Origin: Theropithecus gelada
Taxonomy: Eukaryota > Chordata > Mammalia > Primates > Cercopithecidae
DNA: 64,000 bases
Reading direction: 5' to 3'
Assembly: GCF_003255815.1 (NCBI RefSeq)
Contig: NC_037668.1
Coordinates: forward strand, 65,515,878-65,579,877
Shown: piece by piece, positions 34,403 to 44,184 of the stretch
Layout: the number at the start of each line of letters is the position of its first letter
Position numbering within the stretch: position 1 is the stretch's first letter
Made by a program: the position numbers and the translations under genes
The notes under the pieces: model-generated
Told to the model about the DNA's origin: nothing
What the model saw: the letters and a program-made list of their open reading frames with translations, nothing else
Databases searched by the model: none

Positions 34403-34710
34403 CTTTTTTTTTTTTTTTTTTTTTGAGACAAAGATTCTCACCTTGTTGCCCAGGCTGGAGAGCAGTGGCAGAATCTTGGCTCACTGCACCCTCTGCCCTC
34501 TGGGTTCAAGTGATTCTCCTGCCTCAGCCTCCCAAGTAGCTGGGACTACAGGCATGCACCACCACGACCAGATAGTTTTTGTCTTTTTAGTAGAGACAGG
34601 GTTTCACCATGTTGGCCAGGCTGGTCTAGAGCTCTAGACCTCAAGTGATCCACTCACCTCAGCCTCTGAAAGTGCTGGGATTACAGGCACAAGTCACTGC
34701 GCCCGGCCTA
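34403..34710 (-). mobile_element. Antisense AluS
   Basis: T-run then GAGACAAAGATTCTCACCTT, ending CACTGCGCCCGGCC. TTCAAAATC and TTCAAAACC are plausible target copies. Confidence 0.92.
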
Positions 34711-34879
34711 TTCAAAACCTTTGAATCATGCCCAACTCATGGCTCATTCATCAAACTCCAATAACATGTACGAAGTTCTCTCATACCTCTACAAAAGCTC
34801 TTGATTCTTCTCATGAACAAGGCCACTATCCTTTCTTCAGATTTAAATGAAACCCCAAACATAAATTACAACTGTCTCC

Positions 34880-35132
34880 TAACTGGGCAAAAAGTCTCCA
34901 GTTTTCCTCTGCCTCCAAGCTACCTCTGCTGCCAGACCAGTCTTTCTAAAATGCTACTCTAACCACATTCTCTTTCTAACCACTCTAGCCTTGGCTTAGA
35001 CACCTCCAATGGTTTCCCACCATTTCTAGAAAAGTTACAGTTCAAAACCCATAGAAGGTTATCACTGCTTTCCATGTTTGGATCTTTGTTATCTCTCCAT
35101 CCTTATCTCTTTCTACTCCTATGTTCTAGTCT
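34880..35132 (-). mobile_element. L2-like LINE fragment, left part
   Basis: CCTCCAATGGTTTCCCACC and neighbouring text fit an antisense-oriented L2 3' region that resumes after the hAT element at 35133. Confidence 0.55.
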
Positions 35133-35357
35133 AAGGGTCGACACACTACAGCTAGTGAACCAAATCCACCCCACTGCCTGTTTTTGTAAAGTCTTATCAG
35201 AACTTGGTCATGTTCATTCATTTATGTATTGTCTATGGCTGCTTTTGTGCTACAATGGAAGAATGGAGTAGTTCCCACAGAGACCTTTTAGCCTGCAAAG
35301 CCCAGAATATTTACTATTTAGCCCTCCTATGCAGAAAAAAGTGTGCTGACTCTGTTG
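35133..35357. mobile_element. hAT-Charlie type MITE inside L2
   Basis: CTAAGGGTCGACACACTACA at one end and AAAAAGTGTGCTGACTC at the other bracket the same family interior as 2925-3145 (GTATTGTCTATGGCTGCTTT). Confidence 0.8.
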
Positions 35358-35690
35358 TAACAGGACAACTGGCTATTCCCTGAAAATGGCCTGTTTCCCA
35401 CCTGTATTCCTTGTTTCATGCTGTTCCTCTCTCTTGGAAAAACCTCCTGCTTTTTTCCTAAATTGTATGTATTCTTTAAGACCAGCTCAAATGCCACTTT
35501 TTTCACAAGACTTCCCTGATCCCAGGATTAAGGGTGAGCTTCCCTGTGCTCACAGTGCAATATTTGTACCTCTCCTTCACATTTACCACATTGTGTTTGT
35601 TGCTATGATTACTGGTGTAAACAATTTCTGCTTCTATGCTATAAATCTACTACCACAACCATCTGCAGCGTCCACAGAGCATAACAGCAT
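35358..35690 (-). mobile_element. L2-like LINE fragment, right part
   Basis: TTTAAGACCAGCTCAAATGC, CAAGACTTCCCTGATCCCAG and CACAGTGCAATATTTGTACC are typical of the L2 3' end. Confidence 0.7.
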
Positions 35691-35777
35691 TTTGCTCTCT
35701 AAATGTTTGTGGAGTTGAAATGAACCCCCCCACAAGCTCAAATATTGGACTGAAATCAACAAGATAAAATTTAATAG

Positions 35778-36104
35778 GGAGATATTTTTATTTTTTATTT
35801 TTTGAGACAGAGTTTTGTTCTTGGTGCCCAGGCTGGAGTGCAGTGGCACATCTTGGCTTATTGCAACCTCCACCTCCCGGGTTCAAGCAATTACCCTGCC
35901 TCAGTCTCCGGAGTAGCTGGGATTACAGCCATCTGCCACCACGCCCGGCTAATTTTTTGTATTTTTAATAGAGACAGGGTTTCATTGTGTTGGCCACGCT
36001 GGTCTCGAACTCCTGACCTCAGGTGATCCACCCGCCTTGGCCTCCCAAAGTGTTGGGATTACAGGCGTGAGCCACCATGTCCGGCCGGAAGATATTTTTA
36101 ATAA
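35778..36104 (-). mobile_element. Antisense AluS with TSD
   Basis: Flanked by GGGAGATATTTTTA and GGAAGATATTTTTA. Tail at left is TTTATTTTTTATTTTTT. Confidence 0.93.
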
Positions 36105-36162
36105 GGCCTATAGGCAGGTCCCCATTTTCATTTTTGTAAGATCTGACAGCTGCATACATGAG

Positions 36163-36392
36163 AATAATCTAGAGCAGGGTTTGTCGATCCCAGTACTATT
36201 GCTATTTTGGGCCAGTTCTTTGTTGTAGGGGGCTGTCCTGTGCACTATAAAACATTTAACAATGTCTTTAACCTCTACCCACTAGATTCCAGTATCACCT
36301 CCACAGTGTGACGACACAAAATGTTTCTAGACATTGCCAAACATCTCCTGAGGGCAAAACTGCCCGCAGTTAAGAAGCACTACTCTAGAAAT
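36163..36392. mobile_element. hAT-Charlie type MITE (MER20-like)
   Basis: The terminal repeats read GAGCAGGGTTTGTCGATCCC and AAGAAGCACTACTCTAG, with interior CTTTGTTGTAGGGGGCTGTC and GACATTGCCAAACATCTCCT. Name tentative, class clear. Confidence 0.78.
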
Positions 36393-36556
36393 TTCCAACT
36401 ATAAGCTAACAGTAAGATGTTGCTGATAAAATATAGACTATATAGTAATCATAGTACAGTGTCCATATTAAGAGATAAGAGCCATACTGTTTTCAATGCT
36501 AATTGACTCACACTTATGAGACGGTGCTCAACTGCAGATTTTAAAAGGACTTTGGG

Positions 36557-36875
36557 GCCAGGCATGGTGGCTCATGCCTGTAATCCCAGCATTTTGGGCG
36601 GCCAAGGCAGGTGGGTCTCCTGAGGTCAGGAGTTCGAGATCAGCCTGATCAACATGGAGAAACGCTGTCTCTACTAAAAATACAAAATTAGTTGGGCGTG
36701 GTAGCACATGCCTCTAATCCCAGCTACTCAGGAGACTGAGGCAGGAGAATCGCTTGAACCTGGGAGGCAGAGGTTGCAGTGAGCCGAGATAGTACCATTG
36801 CACTCCAGCCTGGGCAACAAGAGCGAAACTCCGTCTCAAAAAAAAGAAAAGAAAAAAAAAAGCACTTTGGAAAAC
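36557..36875 (+). mobile_element. AluS with TSD
   Basis: Starts GGCCAGGCATGGTGGCTCAT. AAGGACTTTGG and AAGCACTTTGG are the flanking copies. Confidence 0.92.
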
Positions 36876-37448
36876 TGGAATTCATATAATCAAAGGTGAC
36901 GAGGCTGATGAGAGACTGGGGAAAATGTCACAGAGGGACATTTAAGTAAATGGAGGTGGTCAGCCTATACAAGAGGAAGAAAAAACCATGATCTTCAAAT
37001 AGCTGATGGACTGTCCTGTGGGAGGAAGTTTACTCAGGAAGGCAGATCTAGAACCAGTGGGAGGCACCTGCAGAAAGGAAGGTTTTGGTTCTATACAAGT
37101 AAAAGCTTTCTAACAATCAGAGCTGGCTAACAAATGTATTGGGCTGAGGTATGAAACACTGTACTCTTGTAATTCTGGATGTCTTCAAGCAGAAACAAGA
37201 TTAACTGATGTCAGAGATGCCATAGGGAAATTTCTGCATAGGGTAGGCGGTGGGACAAGATGGTCTCTCTAAGGTTAGCAAAGGTAAAGTAATATGCCAT
37301 CAATAAGCCATATGCAATTTCAAGACCTCAACCACAGCGAAAAAGATATTGCTAAATCATTAACCCTATTTCTGTTTAGTAACATCTTACATTTAGTCCT
37401 TGGTACTGTAACTACCAGTGACCTATTTTTTTCTAACTGACCTGTAAT
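36876..37448 (-). other. MTF1: Unique MTF1 intron
   Basis: No exon or clear repeat recognised. Confidence 0.5.
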
Positions 37449-37768
37449 AGTTCCTGGATAGGCCAGGTGTGGTGGCTGATGCCTGTAATCCCAGCACTTT
37501 GGAAGGCTGAGGCGGGTGGATCACCTGAAGTCAAGAATTCGAGACCAGCCTGGTTAACATGGTGAAACCCCATTTCTACTAAAAATACAAAAAATTCGCT
37601 GGGCATCGTGGCGCCTGCCTATAATCCCAGCTACTCAGGAGGCTGAGGCAGGAGAATTGCTTGAACCCAGGAGGCAGAGGTTGCAGTGAGCCAAGATCAT
37701 GCCGTTGCACTCCAGCTTAGGCAACAAGAGTAAAACTCCGTCTCAAAAAAAAATTTCCTGGATAATGT
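37449..37768 (+). mobile_element. AluS with TSD
   Basis: Starts GGCCAGGTGTGGTGGCTGAT at 37461. TTCCTGGATA flanks both ends. Confidence 0.93.
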
Positions 37769-37951
37769 ATTTCACTACCTTTAAACCAGAACTTTTATTC
37801 TGCTAATAATAACCACCAATATAATTTGTAAAATGCTTTGCAGTTTTCAAAGCATCCTGACATGCATCACCTTACTCACATTAGCTAAACATGAAATGAA
37901 AACTTATTTTAGATAACCTGCTCTCATTTACTGCCTCTTGCCTGAATTTCC

Positions 37952-38263
37952 TTTTTTTTTTTTTTTGCCCCGAGACTGAGTCTCTCTCTGTCATCCAGGC
38001 TGGAGTACAGTGGCGCGATCCTGGCTCACTGCAACCTCCACCTCCTGGATTCAAGTAATTCCCCTGCCTCAGCTTCCCAAATAGCTGGGATCACAGGCAC
38101 CCACCACCATGTCTGGCTAATTTTTCTATTTTTAGAACAGATGGGGTTTTACCATGTTGGCCAGGGTGGTCTTGACCTCAGGTGATCCACCTGCCTCAGC
38201 CTCCCAGTGCTGGCATTACAGAAAGTGTTGGGATTACAGGCATGAGCCACTGTGCCCAGCCTG
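37952..38263 (-). mobile_element. Antisense AluS with short duplication
   Basis: T-run then CCGAGACTGAGTCTCTCTCT. Near the end CAGTGCTGGCATTACAGAAA precedes a second GTGTTGGGATTACAGGC, a local duplication. Confidence 0.9.
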
Positions 38264-38568
38264 AATTTCTTTCTTTCTTTCTTTCTTTTTTTTTTTAGAT
38301 GGAGTCTCACTCTATCGCCCAGGCTGGAGTACAGTGGCATGATCTCGGCTCACTGCAACCTCTGCCTCCCGGGTCCAAGTGATTCTCCTACCTCAGCCTC
38401 CTGAGTAGCTGCAATTACAGCCATGCACCACCACGCCTGGCTAATTTTTATATTTTAGCAGAGACGGGGTTTCACCATGTTGGCCAGGCTGCTCTTGAAC
38501 TCCTGACCTCAAGTGATCCACCTGCCTCAGCCTCCCAAAGTGCTGGGATTACAGGCGTGTGCCACGTG
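38264..38568 (-). mobile_element. Antisense AluS with (CTTT)n tail
   Basis: CTGAATTTC before this Alu also precedes the one at 37952, so the two insertions share a target word. The tail has expanded to CTTTCTTTCTTTC. Confidence 0.92.
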
Positions 38569-39031
38569 AAATAAAAGTTCATTAAACATTCACTAAGATA
38601 ATAAAACATATTCCAGCAGATACTCATCTCCAAAACAAATCATTTAAACACAACCCGGAGATAAGCCAAATATAGTTATTTCTTTATCAAATAAGCCAAC
38701 TCTAGTTATTTCCCTGTTAGATAAGCTAAATAGTCATTTTAGCACCAGAAACGTGGGCCTACTTAAGTAAAATTTCTGTTTTATTTATGATTTGGGGAAA
38801 GAAATTCAAGAAATTACAATTTCATATTCCCAAATTTCAACATGGCTATACAACCCAAAAGTTCCAGAAGCAATCACAACAAAACCTGAAGCATATGTGT
38901 TGCTGATAAGCAAAACTACTGTAAGTCCTAACCCCACGGACTCCTTCACTCCCCAACTAAAATTTGCACCAAGAATTTTGTAAGGACTTGCCCCAAAACC
39001 AAACTAGGCCCTCACTGACTGCTTTACTTAC
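38569..39031 (-). other. MTF1: Start of the 18-kb MTF1 intron
   Basis: Unique AT-rich intron next to the donor of exon 2. The open frame of exon 2 runs on for 24 codons into it without a function. Confidence 0.6.
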
Positions 39032-39490
39032 TTCTTTACGTTTTGTTTCCGGACATTCCGACTGCAGAGTGAGGGTTGCACCTTCGATATTTCTTGGCAT
39101 GGGTGTGGAACCAGGGTTTATTGTCAAATGAATCTGATCTGGTGAGATAATGTGCTGCACATAACCCTGGGACATTGCTTCATGATCTATCAGGTGAAAG
39201 CCCTCTTCACCCCCTACTAGAAAAGGCAAGTGTTCTCCACACTGTCCGTCATCATCTTCATCCTCCAAAGTGCCAGGGTCCTGCTCAATAAGAACAGTGG
39301 TCCTATCATAAACAGTTCCAGATGAGGAAGGCACCAGTCCGTTTTTATCCACAAACCTGAGCATTTTATCATCAGGGGTCAGCTCATCTTCCTCTGCCTC
39401 AAAGTAGATGATGTTGTCGTCTGGACTGTGTTCCCCCATGGTTCAGTTGTGCTCAGCCCAATTGTGAGAAATGAAAACGTAATGACTTGT
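39032..39490 (-). CDS. MTF1: MTF1 first coding exon with start codon
   Basis: This exon carries 51 nt of 5' UTR (39440-39490) and 408 coding nt (39032-39439), residues 1-136. The start ATG at 39439 has A at -3 and G at +4 and opens MGEHSPDDNIIYFEAEEDEL. The region is strongly acidic (DEDDD near residue 60) and ends ETKRKE, just before the basic KR of finger 1. The acceptor is TTCTGTTGCAG before ACAAGTC, and the donor is AAAGAA followed by GTAAGT. An in-frame-independent upstream reading frame starting in exon 1 stops 13 nt before this ATG. From family knowledge this N-terminal region modulates metal-dependent activation. Confidence 0.97.
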
Positions 39491-39651
39491 CTGCAACAGA
39501 ACAAAGCCAGAGTTAAGAGTCATACCACAAGACCCACGCAGCTCCTCAGCAACCACAAGGTTCATTTTCCCTCTCATTTAAAGAGCAAGCTAAAGCAAAT
39601 GAAAAACCATCCTTGGAAATAATTTTTTTTTTATTTTAACTTTAAAAACCA

Positions 39652-39964
39652 TCAAGTCTTTTTTTTTTTTTTTTTTTTTTTGAGACAGACTCTCGTTCTG
39701 TTGCCCAGGCTGGAGTGCAGTGGCGCGATCTCGGCTCACTGCAAGCTCTGCCTCCCGGGTTCACGCCATTCTTCTGCCTCAGCCTCCCAAGTAGCTGGGA
39801 CTACAGGTGCCCGCCATTACGCCTCGCTAATTTTTTGTATTTTTAGTAGAGACGGGGTTTCACCGTGGTCTTGATCTCCTGACCTCGTGATCCGCCCACC
39901 TCGGCCTCCCAAAGTGCTGGAATTACAGGCGTGAGCCACCGCGCCCGGCCCATCAAGTCATTTT
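39652..39964 (-). mobile_element. Antisense AluY with TSD
   Basis: CATCAAGTC flanks both ends. A short deletion removes part of the left arm (CACCGTGGTCTTG). Lies in MTF1 intron 1. Confidence 0.94.
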
Positions 39965-39981
39965 TAAAGAAAAGCAATGCT

Positions 39982-40130
39982 GGCCGGGCGTGGTGGCTCA
40001 CGCCTGTAATCCCAGCACTTTGGGAGGCTGAGATGGGAGGATCGCTTGAGGCCAGGAGTTTGAGATCAGCCTGGTCAACATAGTGAGACCTCCATCTCTA
40101 CAAGAAAGGAAAAGAAAAGAAAAGAGCTTT
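39982..40130 (+). mobile_element. Alu left arm
   Basis: GGCCGGGCGTGGTGGCTCAC to CTACAAGAAAGGAAAAG, one arm with an A/G tail. Confidence 0.85.
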
Positions 40131-40329
40131 TCAAAAATTGAAGTAATAAGTTCATAAGACCCTCTGAATACGCCTGTCAAACAATTTGAAACTTGGTCAA
40201 AATATTTAAAGGGGACAAAAGAGCAAACAGAACAGTAGCTGCTTAAAGGCTGAGTTGCTACAAATCTTAAGAGAAACTCCACTCAAATACCCTCCAAATC
40301 AGACCACGAAGCAGTAAATGGTTTCATGT

Positions 40330-40545
40330 AGTTTATGGTAGAAGGAGCAAGGCTTTGGAGGCAGAGTCATCTACCTACAAATCCTGGCTTTGCCTTTTAC
40401 TACATGGGTAACTTTTCTGTGCCTCATTTTTCTTATGTGCAAGGTGGGACTAGTAATTCCTGTTCTCTCAAAGTTTTTATAAGGAATAAAAGAGGCAACA
40501 TATGTAAAGCACAATGTTTGGTAAATAGTAGAGGAACAAGTGTGA
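40330..40545 (+). mobile_element. MIR
   Basis: GGAGGCAGAGTCATCTACCT, ACAAATCCTGGCTTTGCC and TTTCTGTGCCTCATTTTTCT fit a near full-length MIR. Confidence 0.87.
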
Positions 40546-41050
40546 ATTTCTTCCCTCCTACCTAGAACAGATGTTTCAACCTTCTGGGTGGAAGGGCTAA
40601 TCCCCAGTCAGGCACAAACAATGAAGATCACTGTATCTATTTATGTCCAATATGGTGTTAACAAGAAGTTATGGTTGTATAGTGGGCTCTCGTCCCTGAA
40701 TGAATTGAGTCTTATTATTTTTGTTTCTACAGCCCCTAGCATAGTACACTGATACAAATGTCAGCTAAATGAATGAAAGACATGGCGACATACTCTCTCG
40801 TGAAGATATACTATCTTGGAAAGATACATTCTCTTGAGAAAAATACCACATTTGAAGCTTTCATGTTCTGGAATAGTGATTCTTCCTTCATCTGCAAACA
40901 CAGGCTCTACAAATGTGGGTCTGGCAGGCAGAACAGAAAATTTTAAAATAATCAGCACATCCCTTTTAGTTTTCAGTCTGGCTTTGCATTTTATCTTTCT
41001 CTTCTGCTCTGGGTTAGAAAGTGAGCCTTTACTTAGTGGGGTGGCTAGAC
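40546..41050 (-). other. MTF1: Unique MTF1 intron 1
   Basis: No exon or repeat recognised; the sequence rises in GC content towards the CpG island. Confidence 0.5.
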
Positions 41051-41403
41051 AGTTACCAGAAACAGGCCAAAGGATCGGATCCGGGAGGTACCGGCCCGAC
41101 CCCTAGTTCTGGCTTACGCAACCCCACAGATGTACATTTCGCTGCATCTGAGAAGAGAGAAGAGAGCACCGAGGACCCCAGTGGGCTGCCCGGGCACCCT
41201 CGGCGGCAACGCGGAGACCAACTGTCCGGAACAAACAAGACCAGGAGGTTTGAAGGTAGCCAACGAGGAGTGCGAACGGAGCCCCCTTGAGAGAAGGCTG
41301 GGAAAAGGAGCCTGTCTGGGATAGCCCCCAGCACAGCGCTACACAGAAAAACCCGAAGACAAGCTGGGGGTCTCCAAGCACCGAGGAGAGGGGCAGGGTC
41401 CGG

Positions 41404-41481
41404 GTCTCCATGGAAACAGGAAAGGGGGGCTGGATACCCATCCCCATGGAAACGGAGAAGGGGTGGGGTCCCTATGGTGAC
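41404..41481. promoter_or_regulatory. Three RFX X-box-like palindromes
   Basis: GTCTCCATGGAAAC (41404-41417), ATCCCCATGGAAAC (41440-41453) and GTCCCTATGGTGAC (41468-41481) resemble the RFX X-box GTNNCCATGGNAAC. The first is the best match, the others are partial. They lie in the CpG island in MTF1 intron 1, about 100-180 nt downstream of exon 1. Binding is inference. Confidence 0.55.
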
Positions 41482-41581
41482 CAGACTGAGGTCTCTATTG
41501 GGAAATGCTTCAGGAGGGAGCCTAAGTCCCGCGCCCCCCGGTAAGTCCCAAGCCCAGGCCAAGTCTAGTTTCGCCTTTTAC

Positions 41582-41690
41582 CTCCGCGGCTCCCGGCAAC
41601 GGCGGCAGCAGCAGCTTCTCCCCTCCCCAGCGGCACCATGATTGCCCCCACCTTCCCCTAACGTCACTTCCGCTTCCGCTTTCCGGAGGA
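41582..41690 (-). other. MTF1: MTF1 exon 1 (5' UTR)
   Basis: The 3' boundary is the donor CGCGGAG followed by GTAAAAGG at 41581. The 5' end is approximate. The exon is GC rich with a run of GCT/GCC triplets and contains the upstream ATG at 41639. It joins exon 2 at 39490. Confidence 0.8.
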
Positions 41691-41800
41691 AGGAGGGGAC
41701 AGCGGATCCGCCCCTCCCTGGCGCCTCTGGTTGGCTCAGGTTGTCAGGGGGCTGAGCTGCAGCCTCCAATTGGCGAGCGGGAGGGGCGGGGCGGGGCACC
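41655..41800 (-). promoter_or_regulatory. MTF1: MTF1 core promoter region
   Basis: Contains a CRE-like AGTGACGTTA (minus strand, about 41660-41669) overlapping a pair of ETS-type GGAAGCGGAAGTG sites, GC boxes, and a CCAATTGG palindrome. There is no TATA box in the expected place. These motifs suggest dispersed, housekeeping-type initiation. Confidence 0.6.
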
Positions 41801-42340
41801 GAGGGGAAGGCGCCCAGAAGGTGAGTTTATTCGCGTGGGGAAGCGCCCGGGGTGTCACGGGCGGCCCGCAGGGTGTCGCCCTCGCGGCACTGGAATCAAG
41901 GAGAAGGGAACGAATCGCCAAGGAAGGATCCGAAATGTCCTCAGCCAGGTTTGCGCTGCCCGCCCTCGCCCTGGCAGCCACAGCAGCAGCGGGAAGGACC
42001 ACAGTTGGCAGTCGGAACCCTGGCTCCAACCCGACAGGGGAGCCTGGACGACCGCGACGTGCCCAGGTTTCTCCCGCCGGGGCCTCGGCCTTCCCTTCAG
42101 CACCCATCAAAGTTAACACAGACGGGAGGCCCAGAAAGGAAGACAAGACCCCAAAGGCAGAACTAAGAGTATTCTGAGCCCAGCTAGAGAGGACGCCACC
42201 GCCTCTTCCCTTCTCACGCGCTTGCCTAGGACGCCCAGCTCTCTTCTCACACTCTTGCCCAGGCTGGCGGTCCCAACTTTCTTCCCCTGCAAGAGGACGC
42301 AGGTTCGGCGGGACTCATGCCCGGGCCAGTTAGCGCCACC

Positions 42341-42890
42341 TACCGGCCACTCCCTTCTTTAACCTTTCACATTGTTCTGCTGGCCCGTGTCTTAAACCCA
42401 TTTTACAGTGCCCAGTAGTGGGCATTCGTACCCAGGAAGCGATTCTGCATGTGCCTTCGTTATGCCCCTGTCCTTTCCAAATGCCTGGAGGATCTAGCTG
42501 TTAGATCCTCCCAGCTGCCACTGCCTGTTTTAACCATAAGCTGCTTCTCTCGAATATTCAGAGTGGGACAACTCCAAAGACTAGACCAGGGGTCAAGGAG
42601 TTCAGGCCAGTGCCATAACCATTTCCTGCTGGAAATATGTGAATAGTGACCGGTACCCACCAGACTGCCAGGAATATATCTCTTTGGCCCCAAGGCTTGA
42701 GCCACAAAGTCCAGCTGCAGCGAACTGCCATCTCTTAAGAGAGAAAAACATATACAACCACCACTGTTAAAAATACATTTATCATTAAAATATATTACAC
42801 ACGGAGACGGGAAGCATCATATACAGTTTGGAAGACTTGCTGACCCAGAAAATCCCACTTGTTTCACTGAACACTCATTTTTTCAGTGAT
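42341..42890. other. Spacer between INPP5B and MTF1
   Basis: Unique sequence with no gene or repeat recognised. It may include the far end of a longer INPP5B 3' UTR. Confidence 0.45.
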
Positions 42891-42897
42891 TTTACAT

Positions 42898-43188
42898 TTT
42901 TAGAGACGGGGTCTCCCTCTCTCACCCAGGCTGGCATACAGTGATGTGTTCATAGCTCACTGCAGCCTCAAACTCCTATGCTCAAGTGAGCCACCCCACG
43001 TCAGCCTCCCAAGTAACGGACCACAGGTATGCATCACCACGCCCAGCTAATTTTTTAAAAATGTTTTTGTAGAGATGGGGTCTCCCTGTGTTGCCCAGGC
43101 TGGTCCCAAACTCCTGGTCTCAAGTGATCCTCCCACCTTAGTCTCCCAAAGTGCTGAGATTACAGGCGTGAGCCACTGTGCCTGGTTA
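42898..43188 (-). mobile_element. Antisense AluJ
   Basis: TTTTTAGAGACGGGGTCTCC starts the element and CACTGTGCCTGG ends it. It lies downstream of INPP5B and could be part of a long 3' UTR. Confidence 0.88.
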
Positions 43189-43513
43189 TTTTAATTTTTT
43201 AAATGCCTGTATTGCCCTCAGAGGCTGAGCAACCAGCTTCAGAGTTATCGAGCCATTATCTGGGCAGGAACGAGGGTAGAGTTTGCATATGCATATACAC
43301 GTCCTCAGAGCACTGAAAGCATCTGGGGTGGCTGTGGCCTGTTTCACCCAGCAGCTTCTGCCTGCATTCTTGCCATCCAACTCATTGGCCTTTCATGACT
43401 TTCCATCAAATATCTGCTCATGGGGATCTCAGCCCAGGCTATAGGGAAGGCACTGACTATGCCCTGGAGGTAGGGTGAGTGAGTACAACAAATACAGTTA
43501 TTTAAAAACATTT

Positions 43514-43768
43514 TAGGCCAGGCGTGGTGGTTCACACCTGAAATCCCAGCACTTTGGGAGGCCTGGATCACCTGAGGCCAGGCATTCGAGACCAGCCTGG
43601 CCAACATGGTGAAACCCTATCTCTACTAAAAATACAAAACAATTAGCCAGGCATGGTGGCAGACGCCTATAATCCCAGCTACTCGAGAGGCAGAGGTTCA
43701 GTCAACCAAGACCACGCCAATGCACTCCAGGCTGGGCAACAAAAGTGAAACTCCATCTCAAAAAAAAG
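43514..43768 (+). mobile_element. AluS with deletions
   Basis: Starts GGCCAGGCGTGGTGGTTCAC; missing pieces in both arms; A-tail at 43760. Confidence 0.9.
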
Positions 43769-43794
43769 ATCAATCTGTGTTAAATAACTAAAGT

Positions 43795-44027
43795 TGAAAA
43801 TTGAATGTCAGTTTTATTATGGTGGATTTTCTCCCGTGTCTTCACGACTCACAGCACTGAGTGTGCTAACCAATGGTGAGCTTAGTCAGGGTACTAGGCT
43901 CAGGAAATAGCTGCCATTCTTGCTACCAAGTGGCCTCACATAATTATCTTAAGGCATCTCTTGAGCTGAAACAGGTGGGGCTGGTAATTGGCAGCCTCAA
44001 GTAAAATAGGAGGAGGGATATAGAGGC
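43795..44027 (-). other. INPP5B: INPP5B 3' UTR (proximal poly(A) choice)
   Basis: After the stop at 44028 the first canonical minus-strand AATAAA is at 43818-43813, which would place cleavage near 43795 with the Alu T-run downstream as a U-rich element. A longer 3' UTR reaching about 42770 is possible but lacks an AATAAA there. Confidence 0.5.
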
Positions 44028-44143
44028 TCAGAGTGGGTTGCAGAGGAACTGGTGAATAAATTCTTGAGCCTTTTTCTTCTCTGTCATATCAAGCTTTTGG
44101 TGACCAGCTGGGTTTCGAAGCAATAAGCTGCCAAATATGCTAG
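44028..44143 (-). CDS. INPP5B: INPP5B last coding exon with prenylation box
   Basis: This 116-nt exon completes codon A|S and encodes SIFGSLLLRNPAGHQK, then LDMTEKKKAQEFIHQF, and the end LCNPL before TGA at 44030-44028. The final CNPL is a CAAX-type box; INPP5B is known to be prenylated (geranylgeranylated) at this cysteine, which helps membrane attachment. The acceptor is TTTCTTGCAG before CTAGCATATT. The segment closes the RhoGAP-like domain, which in this family is catalytically inactive and binds Rab and Rho GTPases. Confidence 0.96.
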
Positions 44144-44184
44144 CTGCAAGAAAAAACACAGAAAAGAAATGATTCAGCAAAAGA

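Larger units (their letters stand above)
39453..41639 (-). promoter_or_regulatory. MTF1: Spliced upstream ORF of MTF1 (31 codons)
   Basis: An ATG at 41639 in exon 1 (context AATCATGG, A at -3 and G at +4) opens a frame that crosses the exon 1-2 junction (41582 joined to 39490) and stops at TGA 39455-39453. It has 31 codons and ends 13 nt before the main ATG. The reading frame is visible; translation and effect on MTF1 output are inference and need the true start site to lie upstream of 41639. Confidence 0.65.
1..41690 (-). other. MTF1: MTF1 gene body, 3' end outside the window
   Basis: This is the span of the MTF1 transcription unit seen here: exon 1 at the right, then eight coding exons reading leftwards. 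MTF1 is the nuclear zinc-sensing transcription factor. It binds metal response elements (TGCRCNC core) and activates metallothionein and zinc-exporter genes. The visible exons join in frame to 1767 coding bases (589 codons) with no internal stop. All splice junctions I located are GT-AG, and the split codons restore the known six-finger order. From family knowledge the protein is about 750 residues, so roughly 160 C-terminal residues, including the cysteine cluster, and the 3' UTR lie left of position 1. The largest introns run from exon 2 to exon 3 (about 18 kb) and from exon 7 to exon 8 (about 9 kb). The exon 1 5' end is approximate. Confidence 0.95.
41055..42340. promoter_or_regulatory. MTF1: CpG island shared by the MTF1 promoter and intron 1
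   Basis: A GC-rich, CpG-dense stretch in an otherwise AT-rich, Alu-filled window and free of repeats. It covers MTF1 exon 1, about 500 nt of intron 1 and about 650 nt upstream. GC boxes (GGGGCGGGGCGGGG) lie at about 41783-41796, a CCAATTGG motif at 41765-41772, and ETS-type CTTCCG motifs near 41668-41685. This is the expected constitutive promoter type for a widely expressed factor. Confidence 0.9.

Noticed and set aside
41731..42177. A 148-codon plus-strand frame, with overlapping frames on the other strand
   Set aside because: Long frames in all phases are expected from low stop-codon density in a CpG island. No domain is recognisable.
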